DNA of 9,874 nucleotides from Planctomycetota bacterium. GTDB taxonomy: Bacteria > Planctomycetota > Phycisphaerae > UBA1845. A program made the translations under genes and the position numbers. Location of the stretch: positions 1 through 9,874 of the forward strand of contig JAJRSP010000098.1 of the NCBI GenBank assembly GCA_024278775.1, in the 5' to 3' direction. Below are positions 6,012 through 9,874 of this stretch, piece after piece; position 1 is the stretch's first letter, and every line of letters starts with the position of its first letter. The notes under the pieces were generated by a model. The model was not told where the DNA came from and made no database searches. It saw nothing but the letters and a program-made list of their open reading frames with translations.

Positions 6012-7162
6012 ATCCACCCGCCCAACCCGATCGTGCCGTTGCAATCGGCATCGACATCGGCGCGACGACCACCCGCGTCGGACTCGTCGCGTTAAACGCC
6101 CTCGTACTTGAACACAGTCAGTCGCCGCGTCACGGCTTCGATAAGCTAACCGGGTTACGAGATGCCCCCGAGCCGCAGGCGGAACGTGTCCCGATTCCGT
6201 CGGGAGCCTGTGCGGTGCCCCGAAGGCCGACGCCTATGCGCTGTGCTTCGAGCCATGTCCTAGCGCGAACCACGATAGCAACTCCGGATTCTGAAGAGCC
6301 GATGCGGCGATGGCTAACGACCGCGATCGACGAGCTACGTGCAGCGCATGAAGCCAACCCCGTGATGACGATAGGCCTGGCTGTACCCGGTGTGGTAGAA
6401 GCCGATGAGAAAAGAATCACACGATGCGTCGGTCTCCCCTATCTCGAAGGCACGTGGCTCGCGAAGTCGATGGCCACTCACACACGACGGCCCGTCGTGC
6501 TCACCACCGATATTGATGCGGCCACCTGGTCGGAGCGGCTTGCGTTGGCTTCGGCCCCGGCGCGGTTCGCTCACCTTCGTCTCGGCACGGGGGTTGGTCT
6601 CGGCGTCATCGTGGAAGGAAAACCGCAGTCGATCGACCCGGATCGCACCACGCATGCGTCGGTACTTGTGGTGGATGAACAACCGAACGCGGCGCGGTGT
6701 GCGTGTGGCCTGCGAGGATGCCTGGAGATAATCGCCGGTGGCCGCGCGATAGCCAAGACCGCACGGTCACTCGGTTTCGATGGATTGCCGGCCTTGCAAT
6801 GGGCCTACGATCGGAAAGAACCGGCGGCCCGGGCCGTCGTAGAGGCTGCGGCCAAGGCGATCACCCGTGCCGTGGTGAACATCCATCGGCGGTATCGGCC
6901 GGAGACGTTGGTGCTGGGTGGTGGAGTGATCGAACATCTGCCCGCGCTCTTTGAGCGTACCACCGAACTGTTGCCTGAGGCTGCCGTGTCCGACACGGCA
7001 ACGAGTATCCGAACGCTTCGAGTTGATCGCGCACAACTCGGCGACGACGCAGGTATCATCGGTGCGGCAACACTCGCCTCAGTTCACCCCGACCGGCAGC
7101 ACGGATACAACCAACGTCGTTCGCAGGAGCGCTCGCGCGGGTCCATGTCAACGGGTGAATGA
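6008..7162 (+). CDS. ROK-family sugar kinase with an unusual N-lobe insertion
   Basis: The ATG overlaps the previous stop as ATGA, implying translational coupling. The 384-residue product is longer than typical ROK kinases (about 290-330). Phosphate-1 motif: GIDIGATTTR (14-23). Catalytic Asp: D168 in TTDIDAA (usual NDANAA). Phosphate-2 loop: LGTGVGLG (192-199). Zinc motif: H216 and CACGLRGCLE with C231, C233 and C238. Adenosine motif: LVLGGGV (301-307). The usual E-x-G-H sugar-binding motif reads RTTH, so its Glu is missing. Residues about 36-86 have no counterpart between the phosphate-1 hairpin and the first helix, and look like an in-frame insertion of repeat-like DNA. A basic tail of about 25 residues follows the domain. 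ROK kinases phosphorylate glucose, GlcNAc, ManNAc or similar sugars; next to murQ, an amino sugar from peptidoglycan is likely, but specificity is not visible. Confidence 0.85.
   Translation: MNPPAQPDRAVAIGIDIGATTTRVGLVALNALVLEHSQSPRHGFDKLTGLRDAPEPQAERVPIPSGACAVPRRPTPMRCASSHVLARTTIATPDSEEPMRRWLTTAIDELRAAHEANPVMTIGLAVPGVVEADEKRITRCVGLPYLEGTWLAKSMATHTRRPVVLTTDIDAATWSERLALASAPARFAHLRLGTGVGLGVIVEGKPQSIDPDRTTHASVLVVDEQPNAARCACGLRGCLEIIAGGRAIAKTARSLGFDGLPALQWAYDRKEPAARAVVEAAAKAITRAVVNIHRRYRPETLVLGGGVIEHLPALFERTTELLPEAAVSDTATSIRTLRVDRAQLGDDAGIIGAATLASVHPDRQHGYNQRRSQERSRGSMSTGE
6113..6265 (+). repeat. Repeat-like insertion inside the ROK gene
   Basis: The approximate span encodes the extra residues 36-86 of the ROK protein. 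It contains a hairpin TCCCGA/TCGGGA (6189-6194 with 6200-6205) capped by an outer stem CCGCAGGC (6173-6180) facing GCCTGTGCGG (6206-6215, two-base bulge), and the loosely repeated phrases GATGCCCCCGAG (6161-6172) and GGTGCCCCGAAG (6214-6225). Boundaries are guesses from protein family spacing, and no clear target duplication was found. Confidence 0.35.
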
Positions 7163-7188
7163 CGGGTGGTCATCGCCGCACGAATCCT

Positions 7189-8493
7189 CTACGGTTCATA
7201 GGCTGACACGATGAGCGTGTCGTTTTGACCACCAAATCCAAAGCTGTTGGACAGCGCGGTCCCCACCGGGAGCTTGCGGGCCTGGTTCGGCACGTAGTCG
7301 AGCGGACAGTTCGGATCGTTCTGTTCATGGTTGATCGTCGGCGGCACGACACCATCACGAATGGCCAACACGCAGGTGATTAACTCCACGGCACCGGCAG
7401 CCGCGATCAGGTGGCCAAGCATACTCTTGATACTGCTGATGGCCACCGCGCCGGCGCTATCGCCAAACACGTTTTGAATAGCCCGCGTTTCAATCTTGTC
7501 GTTCTCCTCCGTGCTCGTACCGTGAGCGGAGATATAGTCGATATCCGTCGGTGAGAGCTCGGCGTGGGCCAGGGCGGTTTGCATGGCCGCCGTCGCGCCC
7601 CTGCCGGTTTCGTGGATGTCGGTAATCCGAAACGCGTCGGCCGTGGAACCGAAGCCGACAATCTCCGCTAGAATCGGCGCGCCACGCTGCCGGGCGTGGG
7701 TCAGTTCTTCGAGAATCAACACACCGGCCCCCTCACCCAATACAAAACCGTCACGCGTACGGTTGAACGGGCGAGACGCGGTCAGGCAGCTATCGTTGCG
7801 TGTGGAAAGCGCCGTGAGCCGGTTGAACCCGGTCACGCCAAGCGGGTGGATCATGCTGTGCGTACCCCCGCTGATCATAATGTCGGCATCACCATAGCGT
7901 ATAATGTTCGCGGCCTCGCCGAGCGCCTGCGTGCTCGCAGCACAGGCGGTGAGCGTGTTCAGGTTGGGACCTTCCGCTCCAAACTGAACAGCCAGGTGCG
8001 CACCGGAAAGATTCGGCTCCTGCTCCAACTCTTCCGTGCCGCTCAGCACGGTCATGGCTTTTTCGGCCCAACGAACCGTATCCAACGGGATGATATCTCC
8101 GGCATCATTATGACACCCCGCCAGCGCCGACTCCGCAAAGGGAAAGAAATCAATCGGTCCCTCACCACCACCGAGATACACCCCGATCCGCGTCGCATCC
8201 AACGCCAGGTCCTTATCAAGACAGGCAGACCTCCACGCCTGCATCGCGGCACCGAGCGCAAACTTAGCATTGAGACTCGCATGAGCATGGCGTTTCGCGT
8301 CGTCGCCGAGCGCGTCCGCGAGATCAAACCCCTTGACTTCACCGGAAAACCGGGTGGGAAAGGTGGTCGCGTCAAAGCGCGTGGTCATGGCCACCCCACT
8401 CTCACCGGCAAGCAGCCGCTTCCAGAGCGTCTCCACATCGTGACCGAGCGGCGTCACGCAACCCATTCCCGTAATGACGACACGTCGCGACAA
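7189..8493 (-). CDS. Beta-ketoacyl-ACP synthase, FabF-like, catalytically complete
   Basis: The 434-residue product (E. coli FabF 413) condenses malonyl-ACP with acyl-ACP in fatty acid or polyketide synthesis in the cytoplasm. It has the whole thiolase-fold active site: nucleophile C184 in TACAAS, H324 in AHGTST, K356 in SSIKSMLGH, and H361. The C-terminal NSFGFGGQN (416-424) is typical. Residues 140-170 hold an extended stretch (EELEQEPNLSGAHLA) that I associate with planctomycete FabF proteins. The start is TTG at 8493: it gives MSRRVVITGMGCVTPLG, the normal N terminus, and the Shine-Dalgarno GGAGGAG lies 8 nt upstream inside the last codons of the preceding ketosynthase gene (gap of 5 nt). 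Earlier in-frame starts would give an unrelated N-terminal extension. It converges on the ROK gene with only 26 bp between stops and no visible terminator. Confidence 0.93.
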   Translation of the reverse strand: MSRRVVITGMGCVTPLGHDVETLWKRLLAGESGVAMTTRFDATTFPTRFSGEVKGFDLADALGDDAKRHAHASLNAKFALGAAMQAWRSACLDKDLALDATRIGVYLGGGEGPIDFFPFAESALAGCHNDAGDIIPLDTVRWAEKAMTVLSGTEELEQEPNLSGAHLAVQFGAEGPNLNTLTACAASTQALGEAANIIRYGDADIMISGGTHSMIHPLGVTGFNRLTALSTRNDSCLTASRPFNRTRDGFVLGEGAGVLILEELTHARQRGAPILAEIVGFGSTADAFRITDIHETGRGATAAMQTALAHAELSPTDIDYISAHGTSTEENDKIETRAIQNVFGDSAGAVAISSIKSMLGHLIAAAGAVELITCVLAIRDGVVPPTINHEQNDPNCPLDYVPNQARKLPVGTALSNSFGFGGQNDTLIVSAYEP

Positions 8494-8498
8494 GAGCG

Positions 8499-9854
8499 TT
8501 ACTCCTCCAAACGTCGAATCACCAACGCGGCCGCCTGCCCGCCACCGAGCGTTTGCGCAGCACTGATCGCTTGATCGATCCGCGCGTCCACCGGACCATC
8601 CGCCGAAAACCGAAACCGGCACGCCGAATCGAGATCGTCGGCGTTTGCCGACGGCGGGACCATGCGCTGCCCCAACGCCTTGACCGCCACGGCGAAGTCA
8701 ATCGCCCCCGAACCCGCACCGTTAACGCCGAGCGACCCGTGCGTCATGACGGCCGGCGTCTTGGTGAGCTTGTCACCAAACACGCTATTCCAAGCGGTCA
8801 TCTCCGCCGCATCATGCGCGGTCACACCCGAGCCAAACGGAGCCACCAGGTCGATCGCCTCGGCTGTTGTCCCGGCGTCTTTCAACGCCTTCTCCATAGC
8901 CAACATCATGCCACGCCCGGAAGGAGCCGGCTCAGTCCAACCCTGAATGTCACTACCGGCACCAAACCCCACGAGCTCTGCGTAGATCCGCGCGCCACGT
9001 TGCTGCGCATGATCTAGTGACTCCATAATAACCAACCCGCCACCTTCCGCCGGCACAGTACCACAGCGGTGGGCACCGAACGGTCGGCAGGCGCGATCAG
9101 GGTGGTCGTTGCTATCGGTGTTGAGATAGCCCATCACCTGAAAACGGGCCGCCGCCATCGGATTCATCTTGCTCTCGGCACCGCCGCAAATGGCCACGTC
9201 GGCATCACCTCGGGCGATCGTGCGAAACGCCTCGCCGATGGCAAGATGGCTGGACGCCTCGCCGCACGTGATCGTGTTGGAAGGACCCTGCGCGTCATGA
9301 ACGATGGTCACGTGACACGCAAGCATGTTCGGCAAAAACTTCAACAACCACAGCGGCGTAATGTTGGTCATGCCCTCACCGCCCCACAACTTCAGATCGA
9401 ACGATCCGTCGTCCGCGGTGGCCGTGGCCAGCGCCCCGGCGAGTTCTTGCAGATCGGCACAGATCAACCCGGCACCGATGTTAGCCCCAAAGCGATCAGA
9501 AGAGACGTTCGTCTCACCGTGGACCTCGCCGCGATCAACCAAACACTTGGTCACCAAACCGGCATCCTTCACGGCCAGGTAGGCACAACAGACGGCGATC
9601 TGGATGTCGCGCGACATCACCTTCACACTCTTGCGGTAGGACTTGGGGATACAGTCCCCCGGCTTCCACGGCGGCAGCTCGCCGCCAAGCTGGCATGGCA
9701 GACCGGCCGGGTCGAAGGTTTCAATACGCCGAATGCCGCAGCGGCACTCGAGCATCGCCTCCCAGGTGGGCTCGATCCCAAGACCCAGCGGCGACGCCAC
9801 GCCCAAACCAGTAATCACCACGCGACGCTTATCCGCCATGTCCGGCCTCGTCAT
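8499..9854 (-). CDS. FabF-like ketosynthase homolog lacking catalytic His/Lys (CLF-like)
   Basis: The 451-residue product has the ketosynthase fold from RRVVITGLGVASPLG (10-24) through the C terminus. The nucleophile position keeps a Cys (C197 in TITCGEASS), but HGTGT is replaced by FGSGV (His to Phe340), and the K-S-x-L-G-H block by THGSLGVNGAGSGA (Lys to His372, second His to Val377). It therefore should not support normal decarboxylative condensation, and resembles chain-length-factor (KS-beta) subunits that pair with an active KS. It is promoter-proximal to the active KS and translationally coupled to it. Two starts are possible: ATG 9854 with AGAGG 9 nt upstream, and ATG 9839 with GAGG 6 nt upstream; the second (MADKRRVVITG) fits family length better. 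The first ATG may overlap a TGA of an upstream gene lying outside the window. CLF-like function is inference. Confidence 0.85.
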   Translation of the reverse strand: MTRPDMADKRRVVITGLGVASPLGLGIEPTWEAMLECRCGIRRIETFDPAGLPCQLGGELPPWKPGDCIPKSYRKSVKVMSRDIQIAVCCAYLAVKDAGLVTKCLVDRGEVHGETNVSSDRFGANIGAGLICADLQELAGALATATADDGSFDLKLWGGEGMTNITPLWLLKFLPNMLACHVTIVHDAQGPSNTITCGEASSHLAIGEAFRTIARGDADVAICGGAESKMNPMAAARFQVMGYLNTDSNDHPDRACRPFGAHRCGTVPAEGGGLVIMESLDHAQQRGARIYAELVGFGAGSDIQGWTEPAPSGRGMMLAMEKALKDAGTTAEAIDLVAPFGSGVTAHDAAEMTAWNSVFGDKLTKTPAVMTHGSLGVNGAGSGAIDFAVAVKALGQRMVPPSANADDLDSACRFRFSADGPVDARIDQAISAAQTLGGGQAAALVIRRLEE

Positions 9855-9874
9855 CGGATCCGGCCTCTTGATCG

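Noticed and set aside
5274..6044. Open frame of 256 codons on the minus strand
   Set aside because: It is antisense to the GHL10 lipoprotein, with low-complexity basic composition and no recognisable motif.
6135..6251. GCTTCGA at 6135-6141 and 6245-6251 as a target-site duplication around the ROK insertion
   Set aside because: A 7-bp match is weak, and removing the 110 bp between copies would shift the reading frame, so it does not fit a clean in-frame insertion.
7163..7188. Bidirectional terminator between the converging ROK and ketosynthase genes
   Set aside because: The 26-bp gap has no stem-loop with a T or A tract. Termination may be Rho-dependent or lie inside the genes.
7696..8574. 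Open frame of 292 codons on the plus strand
   Set aside because: It lies antisense to the confidently identified FabF-like gene, is rich in Arg, His and Pro, and shows no domain. It is a GC-rich shadow frame.
8494..8622. N-terminal extension of the catalytically complete ketosynthase (43 extra codons)
   Set aside because: It would overlap the upstream ketosynthase gene and adds residues unlike the family, whereas TTG 8493 has an ideal Shine-Dalgarno and gives the standard SRRVVITGMG start.

Overview
The window looks like chromosomal DNA from a Gram-negative-type bacterium, most likely a planctomycete or close PVC relative. That placement is inference. It rests on an LpxD-type lipid A acyltransferase, a tandem FabF/FabF-like ketosynthase pair, an HNH protein of a type I associate with planctomycetes, GC-rich coding DNA (about 60% by eye), frequent TTG/GTG starts and several families of short intergenic palindromic repeats. 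No rRNA, tRNA, CRISPR array or intact transposase gene was seen.

Layout. Positions 1-129 (minus) hold the first 43 codons of a ClpC/ClpA-type protein (Clp N domain), cut by the window edge. Positions 313-891 (minus) encode an unrecognised 192-residue basic protein with one C-terminal membrane segment. The stretch 892-1181 has no gene but carries three copies of a GGTGACTGTCCCC-type repeat, the last running into the 5' end of lpxD (1182-2243, plus). Next come a 41-codon single-pass membrane protein with its own promoter and ribosome binding site (2441-2566) and an HNH endonuclease-fold protein behind a strong sigma70-like promoter (2744-3442). The intergenic region 3443-3769 contains a nested inverted repeat resembling a BIME (two REP hairpins head to head).

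Positions 3770-7162 (plus) look like one operon: murQ (MurNAc-6-phosphate etherase), a glycosidase-like lipoprotein of the GHL10/DUF187 family (related to E. coli DigH/YddW), and a ROK-family sugar kinase. The three are separated by 13 bp and then a 4-bp ATGA overlap. A simple reading is salvage of peptidoglycan sugars: the lipoprotein trims glycan outside the cytoplasm, the kinase phosphorylates the released amino sugar, and MurQ removes the lactyl ether. The ROK gene carries an unusual insertion of about 50 residues.

Converging on this operon from the right (minus strand, 9854 to 7189) are two translationally coupled ketosynthases. The promoter-distal one (7189-8493) has the full Cys-His-Lys-His set. 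The promoter-proximal one (8499-9854) keeps the Cys but has lost both catalytic His residues and the Lys, so the pair resembles a KS-alpha/chain-length-factor heterodimer. This pair, the glycan-salvage operon and the repeat-altered gene starts are the most interesting content.
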